From NCBI GenBank assembly GCA_017405875.1, contig JAFQZM010000017.1, positions 1 through 64,000 on the forward strand: a DNA stretch of 64,000 bases, in the 5' to 3' direction. This document shows, one piece after another, positions 15,173 to 24,219 of the stretch (positions are counted from its first letter, which is position 1; every line of letters starts with the position of its first letter). Position numbers and translations under genes: made by a program. Under the pieces are notes generated by a model. It saw nothing but the letters and a program-made list of their open reading frames with translations. It had not been told where the DNA came from and ran no database searches. The DNA is from a bacterium (lineage in GTDB: Bacteria; UBP6; UBA1177).

Positions 15173-17375
15173 CGCGATCTCCGCCTCTGCGGTCGCCGTT
15201 TCTTGAATCGTCTCTCGGTCTCGGCGGTCTGACCGGTCTCTCTTTCGTCCAGTCTTTATCGAAGTCGCCGGGTTTCATGCTGAGTTTGAATTTGCCGCCC
15301 TGTTCGATTTCGGTGACTATTACGCGGACTTTCTGACCCAAATGGAGATAATCATTTACGTTTTCTACTCTTTCGTCAGAAATTTTGCTGACGTGGAGAA
15401 GACCTGTGGTGCCTCTCCAGAGCTCGACGAATGCGCCGTATTCTTCAATTCTCGTGATTTCGCCTTCATAAACTTTGCCGAGTTCGACATCGTCGGTAAA
15501 CGATTTTACGAGTGCAAGAGTCGCGTTGAGAACTTCCTGATTCTTTGCTGCGATCGTAACGGTTCCGTCCTGCTCGACTTCAACGTCGGCGCCGGTCTCT
15601 TCAACGATCGATTTGATGTTTTTGCCGCCTGTTCCGATGAGATCTTTGATCTTGTCAACATCGATTTTGATCTGGCAGAGTTTCGGAGCGTTCGGGCTGA
15701 GTTCCGGTCTCGGAGCTGCGATAGCCTTTTCCATTTCGCCGATGATGTGCATTCTTCCGACTTTCGCCTGAAGCATTGCTCTTTCCATAACTTCTTTCGG
15801 AAGTCCCTTGATTTTGATATCCATCTGGATCGCCGTGATACCGTCTTTGGAACCTGCGACTTTGAAATCCATGTCGCCGAGATGGTCTTCATCACCGAGA
15901 ATATCGGAAAGGATATAGAAATCGTCTCCGTCCTGAATAAGTCCCATTGCGATTCCGGCAACGTGCTTTTTAACCGGAACACCTGCATCCATAAGTGCGA
16001 GCGAACCCGAGCAAACTGTTGCCTGAGAAGATGACCCGTTCGATTCCATGATTTCGGAAACGAGGCGGACGGTGTAGGGGAACTCTTCTTTCGGCGGGAT
16101 TATTGCGGAAAGCGCTCTTTCAGCAAGGTTGCCGTGACCGAGCTCTCTTCTTCCCGGAGATTTGAGTCTTGCTACTTCGCCGACCGAGAAAGGCGGGAAG
16201 TTGTAGTGAAGCATGAAGCGTTTGCTTGCCCCTTCGGTAACGGTGTCGACTTTCTGTTCGTCTTTGCCGATTCCGAGAGTGAGAACGCCGAGCGACTGGG
16301 TCTCACCGCGAGTGAAAACAGCCGAACCGTGAGTCATCGGAAGAACGCCGAGGTCGATCGTGATCGGTCTGATCGAAGTAAGGTCACGACCGTCGATTCT
16401 TCTGTTTTCGGTGATTATCTGATGTCTCATCGCATATTTAAGGTAGTCGTCGAAGAAAGTTTTTGCGCGGGTGATGACAAGCTGCGGATCGTCCGCATTC
16501 ATGAAATCGGAACCTTCTTCGATTTTTTTGGTGACTCTTTCTACAAGCTCAGCCTTCGCTTCGTCAAGAAGAGCATATCTTTTGAGCTTTTCAGTCGTTG
16601 AAAGAGCTTCCTTTACGATTTCTTCGCAGGTTTCGTGAACGAATTTTTCAAGATTTTCGTCTTTTACCTTCGCAACTTCGGCTCTTTTTACCGGGTTGAT
16701 CTGTTTTGCCAGTTTATCCTGCATTTCAAGAAGCGGCTGAATTGCCTGGTGACCGAGTTCGATAGCTCTGGTCATATCTTCTTCGCTTACTTCCTTCGAT
16801 TCACCTTCGACCATGACGATCGAGTCGTAGTTTCCTGCGACCGTGATGTCGATATCGTAGTCGTCATCGTCTCTGACAGCCGGATTTATCATGAATTCGC
16901 CGTCTTTTCTGACAACTCTGCAACCTGCAACGGGTCCGTTGAAAGGAATGTCCGAAATCATGAGGGCAGCAGAAGCAGCCGTGATCGACATAACTCTCGG
17001 ATCGCAGTTGGGATCAAAGCTCAGAAGGTTTACGAGGATCTGGGTCTCGTTGGTGAACCAGTCAGCAAACATCGGTCTGAGCGGTCTGTCTATAAGACGC
17101 GACGTAAGTTTTTCCTGTGTGCTCGGCTGGGATTCTCTTTTGAGGAATCCGCCCGGAAATCTGCCGGCAGCGTAGAATTTTTCGGTGTAGTCAACGGTAA
17201 GCGGGAAGAAATCGCCTTCTGCAGCCGGATCGCCTTTTGCCGCAACGACTGTTGCCAGAATTACCGTGCCGCCGTAGTTGCACCAGATCGCGCCGTCAGC
17301 CTGTTTTGCGTAACGGCCGGTAGTGATGGATAAATCTTTACCGTTAAAAGTTATAGATTCTTTAATCTGATTCAT
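15150..17375 (-). CDS. pnp: Polyribonucleotide nucleotidyltransferase (PNPase)
   Basis: A 741-residue 3'-5' phosphorolytic exoribonuclease with the standard order: RNase PH-like domain 1, helical linker, catalytic RNase PH-like domain 2 (SGSLALMDAGVPVKKHVAGI), KH domain (DLIGTGGKNIKSI) and S1 domain (EYGAFVELWRGTTGLLHVSK), then a short basic RPP.R and RGGDRGG-rich tail. It degrades mRNA and takes part in the degradosome where one exists. It follows rpsO by 63 bases on the same strand, the classic rpsO-pnp arrangement, and overlaps dut. Confidence 0.98.
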   Translation of the reverse strand: MNQIKESITFNGKDLSITTGRYAKQADGAIWCNYGGTVILATVVAAKGDPAAEGDFFPLTVDYTEKFYAAGRFPGGFLKRESQPSTQEKLTSRLIDRPLRPMFADWFTNETQILVNLLSFDPNCDPRVMSITAASAALMISDIPFNGPVAGCRVVRKDGEFMINPAVRDDDDYDIDITVAGNYDSIVMVEGESKEVSEEDMTRAIELGHQAIQPLLEMQDKLAKQINPVKRAEVAKVKDENLEKFVHETCEEIVKEALSTTEKLKRYALLDEAKAELVERVTKKIEEGSDFMNADDPQLVITRAKTFFDDYLKYAMRHQIITENRRIDGRDLTSIRPITIDLGVLPMTHGSAVFTRGETQSLGVLTLGIGKDEQKVDTVTEGASKRFMLHYNFPPFSVGEVARLKSPGRRELGHGNLAERALSAIIPPKEEFPYTVRLVSEIMESNGSSSQATVCSGSLALMDAGVPVKKHVAGIAMGLIQDGDDFYILSDILGDEDHLGDMDFKVAGSKDGITAIQMDIKIKGLPKEVMERAMLQAKVGRMHIIGEMEKAIAAPRPELSPNAPKLCQIKIDVDKIKDLIGTGGKNIKSIVEETGADVEVEQDGTVTIAAKNQEVLNATLALVKSFTDDVELGKVYEGEITRIEEYGAFVELWRGTTGLLHVSKISDERVENVNDYLHLGQKVRVIVTEIEQGGKFKLSMKPGDFDKDWTKERPVRPPRPRDDSRNGDRRGGDRGGRENHK

Positions 17376-17438
17376 AATGCCTCTTGAAAAATAGATGTTG
17401 TTTTGAAAATCGGGAAATATGCGAAAGGAAAATATTGA

Positions 17439-17705
17439 TTACTTACGCAAACCGAGTTCTTTAATAAGTGCCGTATATCTGTCAAAACTGTTCCCCTTGA
17501 TGTAGTTGAGAAGTTTCTGTCTTCTGCCAACCATCTTGAGAAGACCAAGTCTTGAGTGATTGTCCTTCTGATGTGTTTTAAAATGTTCGGTGAGCTCGTT
17601 GATTCTAGCCGTGAGAATAGCTACCTGAACTTCGGGCGAACCTGTGTCGCCTTCTTTTGTTGCGAACTGAGCGATAACAGCTGATTTTTTTTCTTTATCA
17701 AGCAT
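17439..17705 (-). CDS. rpsO: 30S ribosomal protein S15
   Basis: An 88-residue ribosomal protein of the usual length that binds the central domain of 16S rRNA. Conserved stretches include [36 protein letters not shown] and [10 protein letters not shown]. An ATG with GGAGG nine bases upstream marks the start. It heads the rpsO-pnp-dut run and is preceded by a clear promoter. Confidence 0.98.
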   Translation of the reverse strand: MLDKEKKSAVIAQFATKEGDTGSPEVQVAILTARINELTEHFKTHQKDNHSRLGLLKMVGRRQKLLNYIKGNSFDRYTALIKELGLRK

Positions 17706-17747
17706 ACCCTAAATCCTCCAATAACAAGGGTCAAAAAAAACGCGGAA

Positions 17748-17775
17748 AGTATATGGATAAGCGCTCAAAAGTCAA
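17748..17775 (-). promoter_or_regulatory. Predicted sigma-70 promoter for rpsO-pnp-dut
   Basis: On the minus strand TTGACT (17770-17775) and TATACT (17748-17753) are 16 bases apart, with a leader of about 35 bases before the S15 start codon. S15 commonly represses its own translation through its leader, but I did not identify such a fold here. Confidence 0.75.
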
Positions 17776-17831
17776 TAAAATTGTTCCTTTAGACGCCCTT
17801 GATTTAAAAAAGTTTAAAGAAATCAAGAGGT

Positions 17832-18101
17832 TTAATTGCCTGTGCAGTAGTTGTAAAATTCTTCGAAAGCTTCGTCGCAGTCTTCGATACCGCCTTTGCA
17901 TTTGAATTTTTTGCCGTCAACTTTGAACCATGCCTCATCGCCGCTTTCAGTTGCGCAGACAGTAAAGTTTTTGCCGGGGCATAATAGATCGCTGCCTTCC
18001 TGGTCTTTTGAAGATTCGCATTTTACTTTTTCCTCGCCGCCGCAGGAAACAAGCGCGAATACGCCGAATACGAAAAGAGTTACTGCCAAAAACTTCTTCA
18101 T
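17832..18101 (-). CDS. Small Cys-rich lipoprotein
   Basis: An 89-residue protein. Residues 1-20 form a lipoprotein signal ending LVSC (Cys20). The mature part has seven more cysteines or so in CESSKD, LCPGKNFTVC, FKCKGGIEDC and YNYC, suggesting a compact disulphide-bonded domain. No known family is recognised. An RBS-like aGGAGG precedes the start. It follows an operon-like pair (unknown secreted protein and arylsulfotransferase-like lipoprotein) by 24 bases and may belong to that unit. It is likely periplasmic and membrane-anchored. Confidence 0.75.
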   Translation of the reverse strand: MKKFLAVTLFVFGVFALVSCGGEEKVKCESSKDQEGSDLLCPGKNFTVCATESGDEAWFKVDGKKFKCKGGIEDCDEAFEEFYNYCTGN

Positions 18102-18125
18102 GATAAACCTCCTAAAGTTAAAAAA

Positions 18126-18740
18126 TCACTTTTTGTAATAAAGTTTGAAAGTTTTAGTGAAATCAGTGAGTTCTTGTTTTAGCTCGGTGTTTGCCGCAGC
18201 GATGTTAGAAATCATTTTTTTGACATTTTTTCTATCGTCAACCATTTTTGCAGCCCATTTGGTGTACATTTTTTCGAGTGTCGAAACCGAAGTCACCAGA
18301 TAGAGGAATTTTGCGTATTCCGTGCCGAAAATTTTGTCGATGAACTCTTCGAAATTTGCCGATTGCTTGTGCTGTGAAGAAAGCTGGTCAAACTCCTGCG
18401 CAATTATTATCCGGATCGATTCTTCGTTTGCGATTTCAACAAGCCCGCATGTTTCGTCGATCCGCTCCTGCATAAATTTGAGCAGATAATCGGCGTTCGC
18501 AAAGACATTCGTCGCCGTATTCCGCTTCTCCTGAGCCTTTTTGTAAAGCTCGGAAACAGCATTCGCAAGAGTTTTGTTTTTTTGCGTAAGCTCTCTGCAC
18601 TGAGGTTTTGTGCTGTTGAGAAGAGTTAAAGCCTGATTGTAGAGCAGGGTGGCGAAAATATCCTCTTCTTCGGTTGCAAAAAGTGCGGAAAAAGTGAAAA
18701 TTACGATAAAAAATACTGCTGTTTTCAAAAATTTTTTCAT
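18126..18740 (-). CDS. Secreted alpha-helical protein of unknown function
   Basis: A 204-residue protein with a signal peptide (MKKFLKTAVFFIVIFTFSALFA) and a mostly helical mature region containing few prolines. Stretches such as ELTQKNKTLANAVSELYKKAQEKR and STLEKMYTKWAAKMVDD suggest bundle-forming helices. No catalytic motif is visible. Its ATG overlaps the stop of the arylsulfotransferase-like gene (ATGA), so it is translated with it. It could be an accessory or chaperone for that protein, but this rests on position alone. Confidence 0.7.
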   Translation of the reverse strand: MKKFLKTAVFFIVIFTFSALFATEEEDIFATLLYNQALTLLNSTKPQCRELTQKNKTLANAVSELYKKAQEKRNTATNVFANADYLLKFMQERIDETCGLVEIANEESIRIIIAQEFDQLSSQHKQSANFEEFIDKIFGTEYAKFLYLVTSVSTLEKMYTKWAAKMVDDRKNVKKMISNIAAANTELKQELTDFTKTFKLYYKK

Positions 18741-20620
18741 TTGTTTTTAAGTGCAGCCGAAATGTTGAAACGGTAAGCGCGGAATGCCGAAAATTCGTTT
18801 ACCGGGTAGTCGTCATCGATGTATCTGTCCAGTTTTATTCTGTTTTTCTCAGAGTTGTCCTTCGGATCGATCTCGATTATCAAAGCTCCTACCGGACCGT
18901 CGCCGTACTGGTTTCTGAAAAGGTCGGGAATAAACGATGAACCCAGAGAGCCGGAAGTTATAAGGCGGTTGCCGTTTTCAAGCTCGTTTGCACCGCTTAC
19001 GATGAGGCTCATCGAGTACCACATCGGGTCGTTTTCGAGAACGTATTCCCAGATCTGCTGGATCGTTCCGCCGTAACCGTCCTTGTCCTGCGTGATTTTG
19101 TATTCGACTACGCGGCTGAAGTGATACATCGAAATAGGCGGGAATTCGAAGTTCCTGCTGAGTCCGTTGTCGAAGATCATCAGATTTCCGTTTTTGAGTA
19201 TCGTCGGATTGTGAGCGCGGAAAGGCCATGAAAAGTCTTCATGCGGCATCAAACCCTGTTTTACCGACAAGTCTTCGATTTCATTTCCGTTTTTGTCAAG
19301 CGGTGTAAGGAAAAACTCGGAGTATTTGAACTCGAATTCGGAGTAGACTTCATAAGGAATTCCGTCTATCGGAGCTCTTTCGTTTACGTATTTTTCGCCT
19401 GCAACAACTTTGTCACCGTCTTTCTGCGAATAGTCGCCGACCCAGGTCATCTGGTTTGCGGGATCGTATTTCGACATGAATGAATCGCTGAGTCCGTCGC
19501 CGTCCGCATCGTCGATAAGTCCGAAAAGATGCGGTGCAAGATACCATTTCAACTTTCCGGCTTTGTAGAATTTTGCGATTCCGGCAGTCTGGGAACCGAT
19601 GATTACCGAATCATCCGACTCGTCGTAGAAAATCGCGTTGTGGTGGATCGTATTGTTCGTCTGTCCCGGAATTTCGGTGCTTCTCGGCTGCATATCCATG
19701 AAAAGATCGGATACATCCGGCAGTGTTTTGTTAAGGTTCCATGCATTGCGGAGTTTCGGTTCTGCGGGATCTTCAGGGTTGATTTCGATGACTCTGTCCT
19801 CGATGTAGTCGCTTCCGGCCTTGTCTACACCTATGAGATAGTTGCCGTCAGGCTTGATGAAAACTTCGTGATGAACATTTTTGTAGCCGAGCGGAGCCAG
19901 ATCGATATCTTCGAGAACATAACCCATGAAATCGTATTTTGTGACGTGGGTTTCATCTTCTCCACCGCCGCAGTAGAAGGTATCGTCTTTGATAACTATC
20001 GGAAAACATACCGGAAAAGCCAAGTCGCTGTACCAGCGGACACGACCCTGTTCATCAAGTGCGATGCCGTTCATTTCGGTTCTCGAACGGGGAGTTCTGA
20101 GCCAGTTTACCATTGTCCAGCCGGAATCTATCCTGCCGGTCATCTCTATTGCCGGAAAGTCTTTCGGAACGGCCTTGGTTGCTATTTCGAAAGTTTTTTC
20201 ATCTACTGCCTTGCCCGATGCGTCAAGAGCTGCAACCGTAACTTGGTTTTTGTGAGCCGGGAAAAGACCTAAAACGGGTATCTCGACATTTTCAGCTGCA
20301 TCTTCCGAAACGGTATATTCGCGTTTGAAAGGAGCCGATTTTCCGTCGATGTCGGCAACTTCGACCGTGACTTTAGCAACACCGGCGGTTTTCACGGGAA
20401 CTGCCGCGCTCAGCGGAATGTTGCCGGAAGGGTTTATTTTAGGCATTGAGAAAAGCGAGCCTGTAAGGTCTGTGTCGGTCACACCTTCTTCATCGGTCGT
20501 TTCATCTTCATCGGGAGTTTCGCTGTCTCCGTCCGTTGCAGGTTCGGATTTACCGCTGCCGCCGCATGAAACAAAGAAAAATATTAAGGTTAACGCAATC
20601 ACAACAAACGATTTTTTCAT
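18737..20620 (-). CDS. Arylsulfotransferase-like (AssT family) lipoprotein
   Basis: A 627-residue lipoprotein with lipobox FVSC (Cys about 19), an acidic Asp/Glu/Thr stalk to about 50, an Ig-like segment (PLSAAVPVKTAGVAKVTVEV), then a beta-propeller-like catalytic region. Motifs expected of PAPS-independent arylsulfotransferases are present: HHEVFIKPDGNYLIG, TIHHNAIFYDESDDSVIIGS with the candidate catalytic His, and RAHNPTILKNGNLMIFDNG. These enzymes move sulfate between phenolic compounds in the periplasm. Here the protein is lipid-anchored. A TTG two codons upstream is rejected because GAGG correctly spaces the ATG at 20620. The substrate is unknown. cysC and cysD elsewhere in the window provide activated sulfate, but this family does not require PAPS. 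Confidence 0.82.
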   Translation of the reverse strand: MKKSFVVIALTLIFFFVSCGGSGKSEPATDGDSETPDEDETTDEEGVTDTDLTGSLFSMPKINPSGNIPLSAAVPVKTAGVAKVTVEVADIDGKSAPFKREYTVSEDAAENVEIPVLGLFPAHKNQVTVAALDASGKAVDEKTFEIATKAVPKDFPAIEMTGRIDSGWTMVNWLRTPRSRTEMNGIALDEQGRVRWYSDLAFPVCFPIVIKDDTFYCGGGEDETHVTKYDFMGYVLEDIDLAPLGYKNVHHEVFIKPDGNYLIGVDKAGSDYIEDRVIEINPEDPAEPKLRNAWNLNKTLPDVSDLFMDMQPRSTEIPGQTNNTIHHNAIFYDESDDSVIIGSQTAGIAKFYKAGKLKWYLAPHLFGLIDDADGDGLSDSFMSKYDPANQMTWVGDYSQKDGDKVVAGEKYVNERAPIDGIPYEVYSEFEFKYSEFFLTPLDKNGNEIEDLSVKQGLMPHEDFSWPFRAHNPTILKNGNLMIFDNGLSRNFEFPPISMYHFSRVVEYKITQDKDGYGGTIQQIWEYVLENDPMWYSMSLIVSGANELENGNRLITSGSLGSSFIPDLFRNQYGDGPVGALIIEIDPKDNSEKNRIKLDRYIDDDYPVNEFSAFRAYRFNISAALKNK

Positions 20621-20722
20621 CTTCAAACCTCATAAAAAATCAAAAACAGAGAATTTTAGTCGATTTTTTGGAAAAATCCATTTTGTGCGGCTATTATAGC
20701 GCGGTAAAGAAGGAGGGCAATC

Positions 20723-21664
20723 ATGGAGATTCGTGAACTTCAGCAGATTTTAAACGATGTTAAAAACAATGTCGCAAAGTTGGTGAAAGGGCATGACAAC
20801 GTTCTGACGAAGACTGTCTGCGCCTTCTTTTCGGGCGGTCATCTGCTGCTTGAAGATGTTCCGGGAACGGGCAAAACCACGCTCGCAAAAGCGCTTGCAA
20901 AGTCGCTCGGCATGAAGTTCAGCCGCATTCAGTTCACTCCCGATCTGATGCCTTCCGATATCACCGGAGTTTCGATTTTCAACCCGAAAACTTCGGCTTT
21001 CGAGTTCAAGAAAGGACCGGTTTTCGCAAACATGATCCTTGCCGACGAGATCAACCGCGCTTCTCCCAGAACTCAGTCTGCGATGCTTGAGGCGATGGGC
21101 GAAGGGCAGGTGAGCACCGATGGCGGTCAGTTCGTTCTTGACAAGCCGTTTTTTGTCATTGCGACGCAGAACAACATCGAATCGAAAGGAACTTACGCTC
21201 TTCCCGAATCTCAGATGGACCGTTTTTCGATGAAACTTTCACTCGGATACGTTTCCGCCGAAGCAGAAATGGAGATTTTGAACGGCCGCGGTTTCGTGAC
21301 TGCGTTTGACGAACTTAAGCCTGCGGTTTCTTTTGAAAAGGCTTGCGAAGCGATCCGTGCGGTCGAAGAAATCAAGGTGAGCGATGAACTCAAATATTTT
21401 ATGGTTAAACTGGTCGATTCAACGAGAAGTGCTCCCAACGTAAAACTCGGCGCAAGTCCGAGAGGTGCGCTTTCACTGATGAAGGCGGCTCAGGCGGCTG
21501 CCGCATTTGACGGGCGCGATTTTGTAATTCCAGACGACATTATTTCCAATGCGGTTCCAGTGCTTGCACACAGGCTGATACTTGACAATTCGGCATTTGT
21601 GTCGGGCACTTCAAAAGAAAAAGTTGTCGCGTCAGTGCTTGAAAATATCAAGGTTCCTGTTTAG
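20723..21664 (+). CDS. MoxR-family AAA+ ATPase
   Basis: A 313-residue cytosolic ATPase with Walker A DVPGTGKTTLAKALAKS, pore-facing FTPDLMPSDITG, Walker B FANMILADEINRASPRTQSA, sensor 1 FFVIATQNNIESKGTYALPESQMDRF and the C-terminal lid ASPRGALSLMKAAQA. MoxR proteins remodel or insert metal cofactors into partner proteins, usually with a von Willebrand A partner and a DUF58 gene next to them. Neither DUF58 nor an obvious cytosolic partner follows here. The convergent neighbour (21705-23345) is a von Willebrand-like lipoprotein. It is divergent from the arylsulfotransferase-like gene, with a strong AAGGAGGG site before its ATG. Confidence 0.95.
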   Translation: MEIRELQQILNDVKNNVAKLVKGHDNVLTKTVCAFFSGGHLLLEDVPGTGKTTLAKALAKSLGMKFSRIQFTPDLMPSDITGVSIFNPKTSAFEFKKGPVFANMILADEINRASPRTQSAMLEAMGEGQVSTDGGQFVLDKPFFVIATQNNIESKGTYALPESQMDRFSMKLSLGYVSAEAEMEILNGRGFVTAFDELKPAVSFEKACEAIRAVEEIKVSDELKYFMVKLVDSTRSAPNVKLGASPRGALSLMKAAQAAAAFDGRDFVIPDDIISNAVPVLAHRLILDNSAFVSGTSKEKVVASVLENIKVPV

Positions 21665-21704
21665 TTGTTCTTGAAAATATCTCGAAAAATCAGATTTTTT
21701 TAAT

Positions 21705-23345
21705 TTATTTGAGTGATTCGGTGCAATCTCTGCCTGGAACGACTACTTTGATGTCGCGGCTGTCGAGAAGGAGTCCTTCGCCTGCAGCTTCAACCGTTAT
21801 GTAGAAAATATGCGGCGCGCAGTCGTTGTTTTCATGGATTTTGTTCTCAAAGGTTACGTCGAAAGATGCCGCGCTTCCTGCTTTTACGGTCTGCTCCGCT
21901 GTCGGATAAAAAGATTTTACAAAACTTGTTGTGTCTGTGACACTGTATTCGTTGTCAACGTGTTTGAATTCTGCCTTAACTTCGAGTTTGATATTTTCCT
22001 TCAGATTGATGACCGCTTCGGCAATCTGTGCAGAGAAAGTCTCGTCATCGGCTGCTACGGAAATATTGAAATTGTTGGCAGGGTTGGCTGTATCCTGCGA
22101 CTCAGTGTTTCCTGCCACGCTCTTAAAACCGTTCACTGGATTGTTTGTTTTATAAGAAACACCGATGAATTTCGCATTTATGTCATTCATTTTCGTAGCC
22201 GCTTTAACTGCTGTCTTTTCCAGAGTGTATGTGTTTCCGTTCACGCTTTCACGCCATTCGTCATAGGAATCGCCGTTGTTTTTCTTCCGGAGAAAATTGT
22301 TGAAATTTTGTGTGCTGGCCATAACAAAAACCGGCATCGCATTGTCTCTGAAACATGCTCCGCCCCGGTTCCCGATTTGACCGCTGCAATCAACGGGACT
22401 GATGTTTATTGTTTTATATTTGGCATTGCAGACAGCATTGTTGTCGCAAAGAATCAGATATTCTTTGTTTTCTTCGCCGGACGCTGCCTCCCAGAGAGCG
22501 AGACCGTGATATGTTCTTGTTCCTGAGGTTGTTTTAGTAATTCCGTCAACCGCATTTCTGACCAGATTCGGATCTGTTGTAATAGGCTGAGCCAGATTGT
22601 AAGCGTTTCCAGCCTCAACGACTCCCAATGTAACGAGTCCGAATGCTGAATCGGGAATTTTTGAGCGGATTCCATCTATTATAGCTGTTTTTACATTCGC
22701 TTTCAGGTTATCGTGCGCTGCAGACATAGATGAATAAAGTTCAACCATAAGGAGAACATCGATTTTTTTGATTTCCGTGTCGAGTTCTATTGTTCTGTCG
22801 ACAGAATCGCCGTTGTAAGGAAGGGTGACTTCCAATTCTTCTTCGGTTTCGCTTCCTGAATCATGGTCTGCATCGTTCTGTTCGCCGTCAGCATCCGTTG
22901 TGCTGTCTTCATCGGTTTCAGGATTGTCCTGATCTTCCTGTTCGTCAGGATCGTTTGTCGGATCGGACGAGTCGGCGTCATCATCGCCTGTCGTGTCGTT
23001 GTTGTCAGGAACGTTGTTGTCCGAATCATCGGCAGAATCGGTGTCGTCACTATCGTTGTCCGGTTGGGAATCGCTGGTATCGTCGTTCGAATCAGCATTG
23101 TCGGCATCATTACCGGATTGAGAATCACCCGAATCATTGGTAGAGTCTGCGTCATCGTATGTTGTATCGGTGTTGCCGTCTGAATCGTTGCCGCTTTCGG
23201 AATTTTCATCATCATGCGGAACATTTTCATCGTTTTCTATTGTCTGCTGATCTTCATCGTTAAATTCATCGGGAGAAATAGGGTCGTCTCCGCAGCTTAA
23301 AATGAAAAGAAATGCAAAAACAGGGATCAAAAATCTTAATTTCAT
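21705..23345 (-). CDS. Lipoprotein with acidic stalk and degenerate von Willebrand A-like domain
   Basis: A 546-residue lipoprotein (ATG at 23345, GGAG seven bases upstream; a TTG four codons earlier is rejected). Lipobox LSC (Cys18), then about 150 residues of Asp/Ser/Asn/Thr stalk (DSDDTDSADDSDNN style). Residues about 190-440 resemble a von Willebrand A domain: beta strand KKIDVLLMVELYSSMSAAHDNL, then helices and FGLVTLGVVEAG. The MIDAS motif DxSxS is altered to ELYSS, so metal-dependent adhesion is doubtful. A C-terminal beta region follows (VKAEFKHVDNEYS, FDVTFENKIHENN). Several cysteines (YLILCDNNAVC, VDCSGQ, GGACFRDN) probably form disulphides. It likely acts at the cell surface, ligand unknown. 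Confidence 0.75.
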   Translation of the reverse strand: MKLRFLIPVFAFLFILSCGDDPISPDEFNDEDQQTIENDENVPHDDENSESGNDSDGNTDTTYDDADSTNDSGDSQSGNDADNADSNDDTSDSQPDNDSDDTDSADDSDNNVPDNNDTTGDDDADSSDPTNDPDEQEDQDNPETDEDSTTDADGEQNDADHDSGSETEEELEVTLPYNGDSVDRTIELDTEIKKIDVLLMVELYSSMSAAHDNLKANVKTAIIDGIRSKIPDSAFGLVTLGVVEAGNAYNLAQPITTDPNLVRNAVDGITKTTSGTRTYHGLALWEAASGEENKEYLILCDNNAVCNAKYKTINISPVDCSGQIGNRGGACFRDNAMPVFVMASTQNFNNFLRKKNNGDSYDEWRESVNGNTYTLEKTAVKAATKMNDINAKFIGVSYKTNNPVNGFKSVAGNTESQDTANPANNFNISVAADDETFSAQIAEAVINLKENIKLEVKAEFKHVDNEYSVTDTTSFVKSFYPTAEQTVKAGSAASFDVTFENKIHENNDCAPHIFYITVEAAGEGLLLDSRDIKVVVPGRDCTESLK

Positions 23346-23364
23346 AACATTCTCCAAATTACTA

Positions 23365-24210
23365 TCACATTATTTCGAGCGTCAGGTTTATATCTTTTGC
23401 AACAGCGGAATGAGTCAGAGCGCCGACAGAAATAAAATCGGCTCCGAGCTTTGAAAGTTCGTTTATTCTTTCAAGAGTGACTCCGCCCGAAATCTCGATT
23501 TTTGCGCTGTCGCCGATGATGGAAATCGCTTCGCTCATCATTTCGGTGTCCATGTTGTCGAGCATGATGACATCTGCTTTTGCAGCAAGAGCTTCTTTTA
23601 CTTCGTCCAGATTCGTTGTTTCGACTTCGATTTTAAGAAGATGGTGGATCCTGCTTCTGACGTTTTCAACTGCCTGCGTGATCGAGCCTGCAAGAACTAT
23701 GTGGTTGTCCTTTATCATGACGCCGTCATCAAGCCCGAAGCGGTGATTGCTGCCGCCGCCCGTTCTGACCGCGTATTTTTCCAAAGTTCTGAGCCCCGGT
23801 GTGGTTTTGCGGGTGTCTGCGATCTTCGTCTCCGAATATTTGTCGATTTCTTTTACGTATTCAGCCGTGAGTGAAGCTATTCCGCTCAGCCTCTGCAGAA
23901 GGTTGAGTGCAGTGCGCTCTCCTTTCAGGATCGAAGCTGCGTTTCCGCTGATGTTCATTATTTTTTCGCCTGCGCAGAGTTTTTCACCGTCTTCGGCAAG
24001 GAATTCGATCTCAAGATCTTCATCGATGAATTTGAAAACATAGGCCGCCAGGTCTACTCCGCAAAGAACGAGATTGCTTTTTGCCTTGATGAAAGCTCTG
24101 CCGTTTCTCACTTCATTCGTGACAAAGTTCGTCGTAACGTCGCCGCGTCCTATATCCTCGCTGATTATGCGGGAGACAAATTCTTCAGTTGCATAGTCGG
24201 GACATCTCAT
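23365..24210 (-). CDS. nadC: Nicotinate-nucleotide pyrophosphorylase (carboxylating)
   Basis: A 281-residue cytosolic enzyme converting quinolinate and PRPP to nicotinate mononucleotide in de novo NAD synthesis. Typical motifs: EDIGRGDVTTNFV, ERTALNLLQRLSGIASLT, ADTRKTTPGLRTLEKYAVR, GGGSNHRFGLDDGVMIKDNH, MLDNMDTEMM and EISGGVTLERI. Full length. It is the last of an apparent rsmB-rpe-nadC run, nine bases after rpe. nadA and nadB are not in the window. Confidence 0.97.
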   Translation of the reverse strand: MRCPDYATEEFVSRIISEDIGRGDVTTNFVTNEVRNGRAFIKAKSNLVLCGVDLAAYVFKFIDEDLEIEFLAEDGEKLCAGEKIMNISGNAASILKGERTALNLLQRLSGIASLTAEYVKEIDKYSETKIADTRKTTPGLRTLEKYAVRTGGGSNHRFGLDDGVMIKDNHIVLAGSITQAVENVRSRIHHLLKIEVETTNLDEVKEALAAKADVIMLDNMDTEMMSEAISIIGDSAKIEISGGVTLERINELSKLGADFISVGALTHSAVAKDINLTLEIM

Positions 24211-24219
24211 TTTTTTCTC

